DNA from: Streptomyces katrae
Lineage (GTDB): Bacteria; Actinomycetota; Actinomycetes; Streptomycetales; Streptomycetaceae
DNA: 64,000 bases
Assembly (NCBI RefSeq): GCF_002028425.1
Contig: NZ_CP020042.1
Coordinates: forward strand, 3,348,001-3,412,000
Reading direction: 5' to 3'
Part shown: one piece after another, positions 43,420 through 51,715 of the stretch
How the letters are laid out: each line of letters starts with the position of its first letter
Position numbering within the stretch: the stretch's first letter is position 1
Notes under the pieces: generated by a model
Databases searched by the model: none
What the model was told of the DNA's origin: nothing
The model's input: the letters and a program-made list of their open reading frames with translations, nothing else
Translations under genes and position numbers: made by a program

Positions 43420-45288
43420 TCAGGAGCCGCGGGGTGCCCGGTACAGGGCCTCGATGTCGGCCTCGTAGTCCCGGGCGACCGCACCCCGCTTCAGCTTCAT
43501 CGACGGGGTGAGGTGCCCCCGTTCCTCCGTGAACTCCCCCGCCAGCACCGCGAACCGCCGTATCGACTCGGCCCGCGACACCAGCTTGTTCGCCTCGTCC
43601 ACCGCCCGCTGGAGCTCCTCCAGCAGCTCCGGGTCCGTGACCAGTTCGCGCACCGGCACGTCCTGCTTCTTGTGCATCTGCCGCCAGTGCGCCAGCCCCT
43701 CCGGCTCCAGGGTGATCAGGGCCGCGATGTAGGGCCGGTTGTCGCCGATGACCATGCACTGGCCGACCAGCGGGTGCGCCCGCAGCCAGTCCTCCAGCGG
43801 GGCGGGGGCGACGTTCTTGCCGCCGGAGGTGATGATCAGGTCCTTCTTGCGGCCGGTGATGGTGAGGTAGCCGTCGGCGTCGAGCTCGCCGATGTCGCCC
43901 GTGGCCAGCCACTCCCCCGCCGGCTGCGCGGACACGTTCCAGTACCCGGCGAACACGTGCCCGCCGCGCAACAGCACCTCCCCGTCGTCGGCGATGCGCA
44001 CCGCCGTGCCGGGCAGCGGCCAGCCGACCGTGCCCAGGCGGGGCCGCAGCGGCGGGGTGACGGTCGCGGCGGCCGTCGTCTCGGTGAGCCCGTACCCCTC
44101 GAAGACCTCGATGCCCGCGCCCGTGTAGAAGGCGGCGAGCCGCCGGCCGAGGGGGGAGCCTCCGCTGAGGATGTAGCGGACGCGGCCGCCGAGCGCGGCC
44201 CGGATGCGCCGGTAGACCAGCGGGTCGTACAGGGCGCGGGCGGCCCGCAGCGCCAGCCCCGGCGGGGCGCCCGCGGCCGTCGCCTCCCCGAAGCGCTGGG
44301 CGATGCGGGCGGCGCGGTCGAAGGAGGCGGCGCGGCCCATGCGTTCGGCGGTGGCACGGGCGGTGTTGTGGACCTTCTCCAGGACGTAGGGGATGGCGAG
44401 CAGGAAGGTCGGGCGGAAGCCCGCGAGGTCGGCGAGGAGGTCTTCGGTCTTGATGCTGGGGGCGTGGGCGAGCTTGACGCGGGCGCGCAGGCAGCCGACG
44501 GCGACCATCCGGCCGAAGACGTGCGACAACGGCAGGAAGAGCAGCGTGGAGGCGGGGTCCTTGCTGACGGAATCGAAGACGGGGTGGAGCAGCGCCACCG
44601 CGTTGTCGACCTCGGCGAAGAAGTTGCCGTGGGTCAGCGTGCAGCCCTTGGGCTGTCCGGTGGTGCCGGAGGTGTAGACGAGGGTGGCGTAGGACTCGGG
44701 CGTACGGGCGGCCCGGCGCGCCTGCACGATCGCGTCGGGGAGGTGTTCGCCGGCCTTGACCAGGCGGGCGATGGCGCCCGTGTCGAACTCCCACAGGTGG
44801 GCGAGGCCGGGCAGGTGGGCGCGTTCGGCGCTGATGAGCCGGGCCTGGACGGTGTCCTCGACGGCGCAGGCCACGGCCCCGGAGTCGTGGATGATCCAGC
44901 GGGCCTGGAGCGCGGAGGAGGTCGGGTAGATGGGGACGGTGACCAGCCCCGCCGCCCATCCCGCGAAGTCCAGCAGGGTCCACTCGTAGGTGGTCCGGGC
45001 CATGATGGCGAGCCGGTCGCCCTCCGCGAGGCCTTCGGCGATCAGGCCCTTGGCGACGGCTAGCACCTCGGCGGCGAACTCCGCGGCGGTGACGTCCCGC
45101 CAGGTGCCGTCGCGCTCCTTGCGGGCGAGTACGGGCTCGCCCGGGGCCTCCAGGGCGTTGAGGAAGGGCAGGTCCCCGAGCGATCCGCCGGCCGGCGCCA
45201 CGGCGAGGGCGGGCACCGCCACCTCGCGCACCACTCCGGCGACGATCGTCTTGACGGGCTCGACCAGCTCCGGCTCGGCAGCGTCCAC
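43420..45288 (-). CDS. Long-chain acyl-CoA synthetase (FadD15-like), second copy
   Basis: 622 aa from GTG 45288 (GAGGAG 8 nt upstream). ANL motifs: LVYTSGTTGQPKGCTLTH, FEGYGLTETTAAATV, LATGDIGELDADGYLTITGR, KKDLIITSGGKNVAP and a C-terminal TPSMKLKRGAV carrying the adenylation Lys. It should convert long-chain fatty acids to CoA esters at the cytoplasmic membrane. It shares architecture with the paralogue at 37260. The two flank a secreted lipase and an AraC regulator, suggesting a lipid-use neighbourhood. The C-terminal YRAPRGS tail is a small extension. Confidence 0.92.
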   Translation of the reverse strand: MDAAEPELVEPVKTIVAGVVREVAVPALAVAPAGGSLGDLPFLNALEAPGEPVLARKERDGTWRDVTAAEFAAEVLAVAKGLIAEGLAEGDRLAIMARTTYEWTLLDFAGWAAGLVTVPIYPTSSALQARWIIHDSGAVACAVEDTVQARLISAERAHLPGLAHLWEFDTGAIARLVKAGEHLPDAIVQARRAARTPESYATLVYTSGTTGQPKGCTLTHGNFFAEVDNAVALLHPVFDSVSKDPASTLLFLPLSHVFGRMVAVGCLRARVKLAHAPSIKTEDLLADLAGFRPTFLLAIPYVLEKVHNTARATAERMGRAASFDRAARIAQRFGEATAAGAPPGLALRAARALYDPLVYRRIRAALGGRVRYILSGGSPLGRRLAAFYTGAGIEVFEGYGLTETTAAATVTPPLRPRLGTVGWPLPGTAVRIADDGEVLLRGGHVFAGYWNVSAQPAGEWLATGDIGELDADGYLTITGRKKDLIITSGGKNVAPAPLEDWLRAHPLVGQCMVIGDNRPYIAALITLEPEGLAHWRQMHKKQDVPVRELVTDPELLEELQRAVDEANKLVSRAESIRRFAVLAGEFTEERGHLTPSMKLKRGAVARDYEADIEALYRAPRGS

Positions 45289-45526
45289 GGCTCGTTCTCC
45301 TCGGTCGATCGGAGTTACCGCCGGTAATCTACGCACGCGCGCACCCCGGGGAACACCCCTCGAACGAGCCCTCCCCCACAGCTCCACACCCCGCGAACGA
45401 TCTCCACCCCTGGTCCGCACAACCTCACGGACCGGTCCCGACGAGCCGGAACGGCTGCGTCAGCCAGGGCGGAGGGGGAAGAATTCCGGACGTCCGCCAG
45501 GGCGCCGCCACCTTGAGGAGCAGCCG

Positions 45527-46317
45527 GTGTCGTCAGAGGAAGTCCAGTTAACGCTCACCCCCGCGCAGGCCGCCGCCGGAGCGACCGTCGACGCCCCCCT
45601 CCCCTCCGGGACCGTGCGGCTCCGGATACCGCCGGCCCGGGACGGCGACCTCGTCCGGGCCCGCATCGGCGACGAGGAGGTACTGCTGCGCATACGGGTG
45701 CCGGGCCCGGCCGCGACCCAGCCCGTACCGCCGCCACCACCCCCGCCCACGTCGGGGCCCACCCCCGCTCCCGCTCCCGCCGGGAAGTCCGGCGCCCTCG
45801 GCTGCCTGCTGGCGCTCGGCGTCGTCGCCGCGCTGGTCATCGGCATCGTGGTGGCGAGCGGCAGCGACGACGACTCCCGCCCCACCGCCACCGCCTCCGC
45901 CACGCCCTCCTCGGCCTACAGCCCGTACAGCCCGTACACCCCGCCCACGCCGACGCCGACGTACACCGACACCGGCACCCCGGCCACCGACCCGGCGGCC
46001 GCCCCGACGTTCTCGCTCCCCCTGCCCGGGCAGACCTCCGAGGCCCCCGCCCCTTCGACGAAGGGACCTGCCTCAACGGCCAGTTGCCGGACTCCACGAC
46101 GGCGACGCGCGTCACCGGCGTCCACGAGGTCTCCTGCGGGGCCGACGACGCGCACTACCGGGTGATCCAGCGCTTCCCCGGAACCTCGGACATGAGCCGC
46201 TGCGACGAGAACTCCGATACGGAGTACGGCTTCTCGTACCGCTACACGATCAACGGCAGCGTCATCAACGAGTACGTGTACTGCCTGGTCGGCCTGGGCT
46301 CCTACGCCCGCAGCTAA
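45527..46317 (+). pseudogene. Membrane-anchored DnaJ-C-like / LppU-like protein, frameshifted
   Basis: GTG 45527 (GAGGAG 6 nt upstream) opens a frame with an N-terminal beta domain (LTLTPAQAAAGATVDAPLPS, VRLRIPPARDGDLVRARIGD) like the DnaJ C-terminal fold. A proline stretch and a membrane helix (LLALGVVAALVIGIVVASG) follow, then a Ser/Thr/Pro-rich stalk. At 46049-46053 (GCCCC) one base seems missing. In the next frame the protein continues FDEGTCLNGQLPDSTTATRV, VHEVSCGADDAHYRVIQRF and ends YCLVGLGSYARS, an LppU-type Cys-containing extracellular domain. Without the lost base the product would end about 37 codons later with unrelated sequence. It may be a sequencing error. Confidence 0.75.
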
Positions 46318-47261
46318 CCCTTTCCCACGCGAAGGGAGTTGAGCAGGGCGGCGCCGCGCGCGGCGTCGTCCACGCTCACCGCGAAGTCGCGCCCCTTCGC
46401 CCGTACGACCAGGCATTCGCCGCCGCGCAGCATCACCGTCGTGCCCAGCCCGTTGATCCGGTAGCCCCAGCCGCCGGCCCGGGCGGCCGTACGCACCTCC
46501 ATGCGGGCCGACTCGATGTCCTCGGCGGCCCAGCGCCGCACCGGGTACCCGAGCGGGCCGAAGGCCACCTCCAGCCCCCGCCGCGTCACCCTCGCCCGGA
46601 CCGAGGAGCAGGCCAGCACCGCGAGGGCGGCGAGCGCGAGGGTCCCGGCCGTCAGCCACGGGTCCGCGGCCAGGCCCGCCAGCCCGGCGAGCAGGGCGCC
46701 CAGCGCGGCGAGCGCGAACAGGCCGGCCAGCAGTTGCAGCCAGGGGTTGGCGGCGCTCGACAGCCAGACGAGCCGTTCCCCGTCCGGGATCTCCATCCGG
46801 GGCCCTTCCGCGGCCGGCGGCTCCGCCGCCCCTGCCCGTCGCCCGGGCAGCGCCACCCCGGCCCCGGCCAGCAGGGCCACCCCGGCCATCACCGCCACGC
46901 CCCACCCCGTCACGTCCCCGGCCTGACGCCAGTCGGCGACGTCCAGGTTGGCCCGTACGACCGAGGCCTGCGCCCCCGCGAGCATCACCCCGCCGAAGGC
47001 CAGCGCCGCCCGGCCCCAGGCGCGCCGGGGCCCGCGCCGGGCCCCGAACACCACCGCGGCCACCACGACCACCCACACCAGCGCCGGGAACACCACGGCC
47101 GCCCACAGCGGCATCGACCCGTCGGGCGCGTCGGAGCCCGCGCCCCAGTGGGTGGCCACCGGGTCCGGCAGCCGCCCGGCCGCCGCGAGCGGCAGCCCCA
47201 CCAGCAGGACCAGCACCCCGGCCCCCCAGCCGACCGCTCCCCACATCCCACGGCCCTTCAC
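46314..47261 (-). CDS. DUF1648-domain membrane protein linked to a GntR regulator
   Basis: 315 aa from GTG 47261, overlapping the GntR stop as GTGA. The N-terminal DUF1648 block is LPDPVATHWGAGSDAPDGSM, which follows the first helix. Six or so membrane segments come next, then a C-terminal bPH2-like soluble portion (ITRRGLEV-type sequence RVTRRGLEVAFGPLGYPVRR). DUF1648 proteins with YtrA-type GntR regulators are common in Gram-positives and are cell-envelope stress-linked. Its stop overlaps that of the LppU-like gene by 4 bp. Function unknown. Confidence 0.85.
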   Translation of the reverse strand: MKGRGMWGAVGWGAGVLVLLVGLPLAAAGRLPDPVATHWGAGSDAPDGSMPLWAAVVFPALVWVVVVAAVVFGARRGPRRAWGRAALAFGGVMLAGAQASVVRANLDVADWRQAGDVTGWGVAVMAGVALLAGAGVALPGRRAGAAEPPAAEGPRMEIPDGERLVWLSSAANPWLQLLAGLFALAALGALLAGLAGLAADPWLTAGTLALAALAVLACSSVRARVTRRGLEVAFGPLGYPVRRWAAEDIESARMEVRTAARAGGWGYRINGLGTTVMLRGGECLVVRAKGRDFAVSVDDAARGAALLNSLRVGKG

Positions 47262-47605
47262 GGCATCCCCCTGATCATCTCGATGAGCTCGGCCCTGCCG
47301 TACCCCAGCCGCGCCCCGTCGGCGACCAGGGCGCGCACCCGCTCCAGCAGCTGCGAGCGTCCGTCGGCGCCACCGGCGACGGTCACCCCGCGGCCGCGCC
47401 GGAACTCCAGCAACCCCTCGTCGCGCAGGGCGCGCAGGGCGCGCAGCACGGTGTTGGCGTTGACCCCCAGCACCTGCCCGAGCTCGCGCGCGGGCGGGAT
47501 CCGGTCCCCGGGCGCGCACTCGCCGTCGGCGATGGCGCGCCGGATGGCACCGGCCACCTGCTCGTGCAGGGGGCGGGTGTCGGCGGTGTTCAGCCTCAGC
47601 AACAT
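47258..47605 (-). CDS. GntR-family regulator (YtrA subfamily)
   Basis: 115 aa from ATG 47605. A single winged helix with RPLHEQVAGAIRRAIADGEC, PGDRIPPARELGQVLGVNAN and TVLRALRALRDEGLLEFRRG, then a short helical tail. This short architecture is the YtrA type, which usually represses its own operon. A 25-bp near-palindrome overlaps its start codon and is the obvious operator. The downstream DUF1648 gene is translationally coupled. The first codon lies inside the operator, so the mRNA is probably leaderless or nearly so. Confidence 0.9.
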   Translation of the reverse strand: MLLRLNTADTRPLHEQVAGAIRRAIADGECAPGDRIPPARELGQVLGVNANTVLRALRALRDEGLLEFRRGRGVTVAGGADGRSQLLERVRALVADGARLGYGRAELIEMIRGMP

Positions 47606-47628
47606 GGTGCTAATGACGCTAGCACCAT
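47604..47628. promoter_or_regulatory. GntR autoregulatory operator overlapping the start codon
   Basis: ATGGTGCTA (47604-47612), a 7-nt spacer and TAGCACCAT (47620-47628) are exact reverse complements. The left arm contains the complement of the GntR ATG, so binding would block both promoter clearance and the start region. Confidence 0.75.
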
Positions 47629-47784
47629 CGGACGGAGGGGGCCACCGTCGGCGGGGAGCCGCCCGGCGGCCACGGAAGCGTGAAGCGGCCCGCGTCCACA
47701 GCCCGCCGTCAGCGGGGTGTTGCACAATGACCCCTGCCCCGGCGGCGGTTGACCGGGATCCGGCGGCGGCGGGCAGGGGGAGCG

Positions 47785-49851
47785 ATGCGGGCGGGAGAGG
47801 AGCTGGCCGGGCGGTACCGGCTCGACGTGCGGCTCGGGCAGGGCGGCGTCGGCGAGGTGTGGCGGGCCCAGGACCTGGAGCTCGGGCGGGCCGTGGCCGT
47901 GAAGGTGCTGCTGGAGTTCGACGCCTCCGAGGAACAGCTGGGCCGGTTCCGGCGGGAGGCGGAGATCGGGGCGCGGCTACGGCACCCGGGGATCACGGTC
48001 GTCCACGACACCGGGCGGCACGGGAAGCGGCTGTTCATCGTGATGGAGCTGCTGGAGGGCATGGACCTCGCCCAGCGCCTCGCCGCGCACCCCGGGGGCG
48101 GGCTGCCGCTGCCCGAGGTGCTGGACCTGGGCCTGCAGGCGGCGGAGGCCCTCGCGGCGGCGCACGCGCAACAGGTGGTGCACCGGGACCTGAAGCCCGC
48201 GAACCTGTTCCTGCTCACCGAAGGCCGCCTGAAGATCTGCGACTTCGGCATCGCCCGCACCGCCCATGCCACGGCCTCCCTGACCGCCACCGGCCATGTC
48301 TTCGGCACCCCCGCCTATATGGCGCCCGAGCAGTGGCGCGGCGAACGGGTCGGGGCGAGCTGCGACATGTACGCACTGGGGGGCGTGCTGCACGCGCTGT
48401 CGACGGGTGCGCCGCCGTTCCCGGTCACCGAGACCCCATGGGTGCTGATGCGCCGCCACCTGGACGAGACCGCGCCCGCCCTGGACACCGTACGGGCGGA
48501 CGTGCCGGCTCCGCTGGCGGAGCTGGTCGCCGGCCTGCTGGCCAAGGACCCGCGGGCCCGCCCCGACGCCCCGTCCGCCGCAGGGCGGCTGCGCGCCCTG
48601 CTGGCGACGACGGACGCACGGGTGCCGACCCGGGACACGGGGGCACCGCCCCCGGACGCACGGCCGCTGACCCGCGACACGCAGGCACCGCCCCCGGACG
48701 CGCAGGTGCCGCCGCCCGGGCCCGGCGCCGCGGCCCCGGACGGCCCGGCACTGCCGCCCGGCCCCCCGGGCGCGGACACCGCCGGGCCCACGCACCACGC
48801 CGGCCCCCCGGACCGGCCCGGCCCCCGCCCCGAACGCCGGGGCGGCGGTGGGCCGACGCGGCGCACGGTGCTGCTCGGGGGCCTGGGCGCCGCCGGGGCC
48901 GCGGGCGGGGCCTACGCGGCGCTGCGGCTGACCCGCTGGAGCGGCGGCGGCGCGGGCGCTGGGGGCGGGACGGCCGGCCCCCGGGCGGGGGTGGTCATCA
49001 CCCATCACACCGACTCCGTCGGGTCGGTGGCGTTCAGCCCGGACGGCCGGTTCCTCGCGAGCGGGAGCAGCGACCGCACGGTCCGGCTGTGGAACATGGC
49101 GGCCGCCTCCGGCTCCTCCCCCTTCCGGGCCCGGTCCGCGACGGTGACGTGCGTGGCGTTCAGCCCCGACGGGAAGGTCCTCGCGAGCGCCGGGCTGGAC
49201 CGGGCCATCGCCCTGTCGGACGTCGAACGCCGCAGTGACAAGGCCGAGCTGAAGGCGTCGGCCGGTGTGCTGGCGGCCGTCTTCAGCCCGGACGGCACGC
49301 TGCTCGCCGACGCCGACGACCGCACCGTCCGCCTCTGGGACCTCGCCGCCGGCACGGTGACCGCCACCCTCGACGCCCACGGCGGCACCGTCCGCTCGGT
49401 CGCGTTCAGCCCCGACGGCCGCACCCTGGCCAGCGGCGGTGAGGACGGCGCCGTCCGACTGTGGGACGTCACGGCCCGCTCCAACACCGCGACCCTCACC
49501 GGCCACACCGCGCACGTGGCCTCGGTGGCGTTCAGCCCGGACGGCCGCACCCTGGCCAGCGGCGGCGGCGACACCACCATCCGCCTCTGGGACCCGGCCA
49601 CCGCCGCCGCAACCGCCACCCTCACCGGCAGCAACAGCACCGTCCGGTCGGTGGCCTTCAGCCCCGACGGCCGCACCCTCGCGGGCGGCGGCGGGCGGAC
49701 GGTCCGGCTGTGGGACGTGGCCACGCGCACCGCCGCCACCAAGCTCAACGGGCACACCGGCGCCGTCACCGCCGTGGCCTTCAGCCCGGACGGCGTGCAC
49801 CTGGCGAGCGGCAGCGAGGATTCCACCGTCCGCATCTGGCGGATCTCCTGA
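47785..49851 (+). CDS. Membrane Ser/Thr protein kinase fused to a seven-bladed WD40 propeller
   Basis: 688 aa. The Hanks-type kinase domain spans residues of about 9-270, with LGQGGVGEVW, VAVK40V, HRD135LKPAN and D153FG all intact, so it should be active. A Pro/Asp-rich linker and one membrane helix (about 361-382, preceded by TRRTVLLGG) follow. From about 405 there are seven WD40 repeats, most with VAFSPDGRTLASGG and VRLWD, closing one propeller that should be extracytoplasmic. Such fusions are recurrent in Streptomyces and cyanobacteria. Targets and ligand are unknown. A small membrane protein follows. Confidence 0.93.
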   Translation: MRAGEELAGRYRLDVRLGQGGVGEVWRAQDLELGRAVAVKVLLEFDASEEQLGRFRREAEIGARLRHPGITVVHDTGRHGKRLFIVMELLEGMDLAQRLAAHPGGGLPLPEVLDLGLQAAEALAAAHAQQVVHRDLKPANLFLLTEGRLKICDFGIARTAHATASLTATGHVFGTPAYMAPEQWRGERVGASCDMYALGGVLHALSTGAPPFPVTETPWVLMRRHLDETAPALDTVRADVPAPLAELVAGLLAKDPRARPDAPSAAGRLRALLATTDARVPTRDTGAPPPDARPLTRDTQAPPPDAQVPPPGPGAAAPDGPALPPGPPGADTAGPTHHAGPPDRPGPRPERRGGGGPTRRTVLLGGLGAAGAAGGAYAALRLTRWSGGGAGAGGGTAGPRAGVVITHHTDSVGSVAFSPDGRFLASGSSDRTVRLWNMAAASGSSPFRARSATVTCVAFSPDGKVLASAGLDRAIALSDVERRSDKAELKASAGVLAAVFSPDGTLLADADDRTVRLWDLAAGTVTATLDAHGGTVRSVAFSPDGRTLASGGEDGAVRLWDVTARSNTATLTGHTAHVASVAFSPDGRTLASGGGDTTIRLWDPATAAATATLTGSNSTVRSVAFSPDGRTLAGGGGRTVRLWDVATRTAATKLNGHTGAVTAVAFSPDGVHLASGSEDSTVRIWRIS

Positions 49852-49880
49852 AAACCGCCGAGACCCCCGGGAATGTGCGC

Positions 49881-50207
49881 ATGACCTACCGCCGCCACCC
49901 CCACGACAGCATCGACCTGCCCCAGGACCGGGGCTGCCTGCGGTGGGTGCTGGGCGCCCCCCTGGCCGTCCTCGTCTACCTGCCGGCCGCCTGTCTCTGC
50001 TACGTCTCCCTGGCCCTGCACCCGGACGGCCCGTACGACCGGATCCGCGACGACGCCCTGTTCACGGCCCACGCCTGCGTCGCCCTGTGCTTCGCCGGGC
50101 TGCTGCTGACCGCCGTGCCCGTCTTCCACCGCACCCTGGGCCGCTGGTGGTACGCGGCGCCCTTCGCCCTGGCCTCGATCGCCTTCCTGCGCGGCCAGAC
50201 CCTCTGA
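49881..50207 (+). CDS. Small membrane protein downstream of the kinase
   Basis: 108 aa from ATG 49881 (GGGAA about 8 nt upstream), 29 bp after the kinase stop and likely co-transcribed. Three hydrophobic segments: VLGAPLAVLVYLPAACLCYV, ACVALCFAGLLLTAVPVF and WYAAPFALASIAFL. The N-terminus MTYRRHPHDSIDLPQDRG is polar. It has no recognised domain. It could be an accessory to the kinase or simply an unlinked gene sharing its transcript. Confidence 0.7.
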   Translation: MTYRRHPHDSIDLPQDRGCLRWVLGAPLAVLVYLPAACLCYVSLALHPDGPYDRIRDDALFTAHACVALCFAGLLLTAVPVFHRTLGRWWYAAPFALASIAFLRGQTL

Positions 50208-50221
50208 CGCCCGGCCGCCCG

Positions 50222-50656
50222 TCAGGAACCGGTGACGGCCCGCTCCAGCAGGTCGCGCAGCACCCGCTGCTCCTCCGGCGCGAGGCCCGCCACCGGCGAA
50301 TCGACGTGGAGGAGGTCGAGCAGCCGGATCCGCAGCCCCGTGCCCTCGTCCGTCAGGACGAGGAGCTTGGCGCGCCGGTCCGTGGGGTGGCAACGACGCT
50401 CGACCAGGCCCTGCCTCTCCAGCCGGTCCACGACGAAGGTGGCGTTGGAGGGCTCGCAGTTCATCCGCTCGGCGAGCTCCCGCATGGTCATCGGCCCGGT
50501 CAGCTCCCGCAGGGCGGTCGCCTGCGCGGCGGTCAGGCCCAGGGCGGTGGCCCGCTTCCGCACGTGTTCGGCGATCCGCTGGGCGAGCCCGTCGACCAGG
50601 CCGCACAGCTGCCGTTCGGCGACGGCCTGCGACTGCGGCTCCGGGGACTTCGTCAT
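50222..50656 (-). CDS. MarR-family regulator
   Basis: 144 aa from ATG 50656 (AGGG about 8 nt upstream; GTG 50665 is an alternative). The MarR winged helix has LGLTAAQATALRELTGPMTM, RELAERMNCEPSNATFVVDR and LERQGLVERRCHPTDRRAKL, including the wing DxR. It is divergent from an MBL-fold hydrolase with a 19-bp palindrome between, the classic layout of a MarR repressor and its target. The Cys in the recognition helix region (MNCEPSN) could in principle sense oxidants. Confidence 0.9.
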   Translation of the reverse strand: MTKSPEPQSQAVAERQLCGLVDGLAQRIAEHVRKRATALGLTAAQATALRELTGPMTMRELAERMNCEPSNATFVVDRLERQGLVERRCHPTDRRAKLLVLTDEGTGLRIRLLDLLHVDSPVAGLAPEEQRVLRDLLERAVTGS

Positions 50657-50696
50657 GCCGCCCACCCTAACAACCCCATCAAGCCAATATATTTAC

Positions 50697-50715
50697 AGCT
50701 TGAATGATTCAAGCT
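50697..50715. promoter_or_regulatory. Likely MarR operator
   Basis: AGCTTGAA-TGA-TTCAAGCT, a perfect 8-bp inverted repeat with a 3-nt spacer, in an A/T-rich patch between the MarR and MBL starts. A partial third half-site (TCAAGC) follows at 50680-50685. Confidence 0.7.
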
Positions 50716-50767
50716 TGATGTTTATGGTGATCACCGTCGCGCACCGGCACCTCACCAGGGAGAAGAA

Positions 50768-51628
50768 ATGCCCGACTTGACCGCATCCACCCACCGAGAC
50801 GACGCCCGCCTCCGCCGCCCCTCGGGCGTCCGCTCCCTCCAGCTGGGCGAGACGAAGGTGTCCTACGTCCCGGACGGCGCCGTACGCCTGCGCCCCCTGA
50901 GCCTGCTCCCCGGCACCACCGACGCGACCTGGGCCGCGCACCCGGAGTACCTGGACGAGACGGGCCACCTGGCCGGCAGCGTCGGCGCCCTCCTCGTGGA
51001 GCACGGCGGCCGCGCCCTGCTCATCGACGCCGGTATCGGCCCGCACGCCTTCGAGAGCCCGGACGGCCCCCTGCACTCGGCCCACGGCGGCGCCCTCCCC
51101 GACAGCCTGGCCGCCCTCGGCCGCCGGCCCGAGGACATCGAGGCGGTGGCCTTCACCCACCTCCACCCCGACCACCTCGGCTGGGCCTGCGAACCCCTCC
51201 TCGGCCACGCCGAGTTCCTGATCTCCGAGCCGGAGTGGGAAGGCCGCGACGCCCTGGAGGCCCATGTGGCAGCGGCCCTCTCGAAGAACGTCCGCACGAT
51301 CACCCACGACGAGGAGGTCTTCCCCGGCGTCCGCGTCCGCATCACCCCGGGCCACACGGTCGGGCACGCCGAGTACGTCATCACCGGCGGCGGCCGCCGC
51401 CTGATCGCCTTCGGCGACGCGATGCACTCGCCGATCCAGGCCTCCCACCCCTCCTGGTCCGCGGGCTTCGACCACGACCTCCCCGCCACGGCCGTCCACC
51501 GCCACCGCCTGGCGGCGGAGCTCGCCGAGCCGGACACGATCGGCTTCGGCGTCCACTTCGCGGACGTCGTCTTCGGCCGGATCGACCAGGACCCCGCCGG
51601 CCCGGCCTGGCACCCGGTGGACGCCTAG
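50768..51628 (+). CDS. MBL-fold metallo-hydrolase (AHL-lactonase-like)
   Basis: 286 aa. ATG 50768 with GGGAGAAG upstream. The metal motif is THLHPDHLGW (H-x-H-x-D-H), later ligands are in TPGHTVGHAEY, FGDAMHSP and FGVHFAD. The subgroup resembles AttM/AiiA-type quorum-quenching lactonases and related esterases. The substrate may be a lactone or ester; streptomycete gamma-butyrolactones are one possibility but nothing here proves it. It is divergent from and probably repressed by the MarR gene. Confidence 0.9.
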   Translation: MPDLTASTHRDDARLRRPSGVRSLQLGETKVSYVPDGAVRLRPLSLLPGTTDATWAAHPEYLDETGHLAGSVGALLVEHGGRALLIDAGIGPHAFESPDGPLHSAHGGALPDSLAALGRRPEDIEAVAFTHLHPDHLGWACEPLLGHAEFLISEPEWEGRDALEAHVAAALSKNVRTITHDEEVFPGVRVRITPGHTVGHAEYVITGGGRRLIAFGDAMHSPIQASHPSWSAGFDHDLPATAVHRHRLAAELAEPDTIGFGVHFADVVFGRIDQDPAGPAWHPVDA

Positions 51629-51715
51629 CCGCCGCCTAGCCAGCGCCTAGCCGGTGAGCCGTCCGGCGGCCTTCCGGGTGCGGGGCGGTGGGGCCTTGGC
51701 CAGACTAGCGGGGAG

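Noticed and set aside
46040..46060. Programmed ribosomal frameshift in the LppU-like gene
   Set aside because: There is no canonical slippery heptamer with a downstream pseudoknot evident. A missing base in a C run is simpler.
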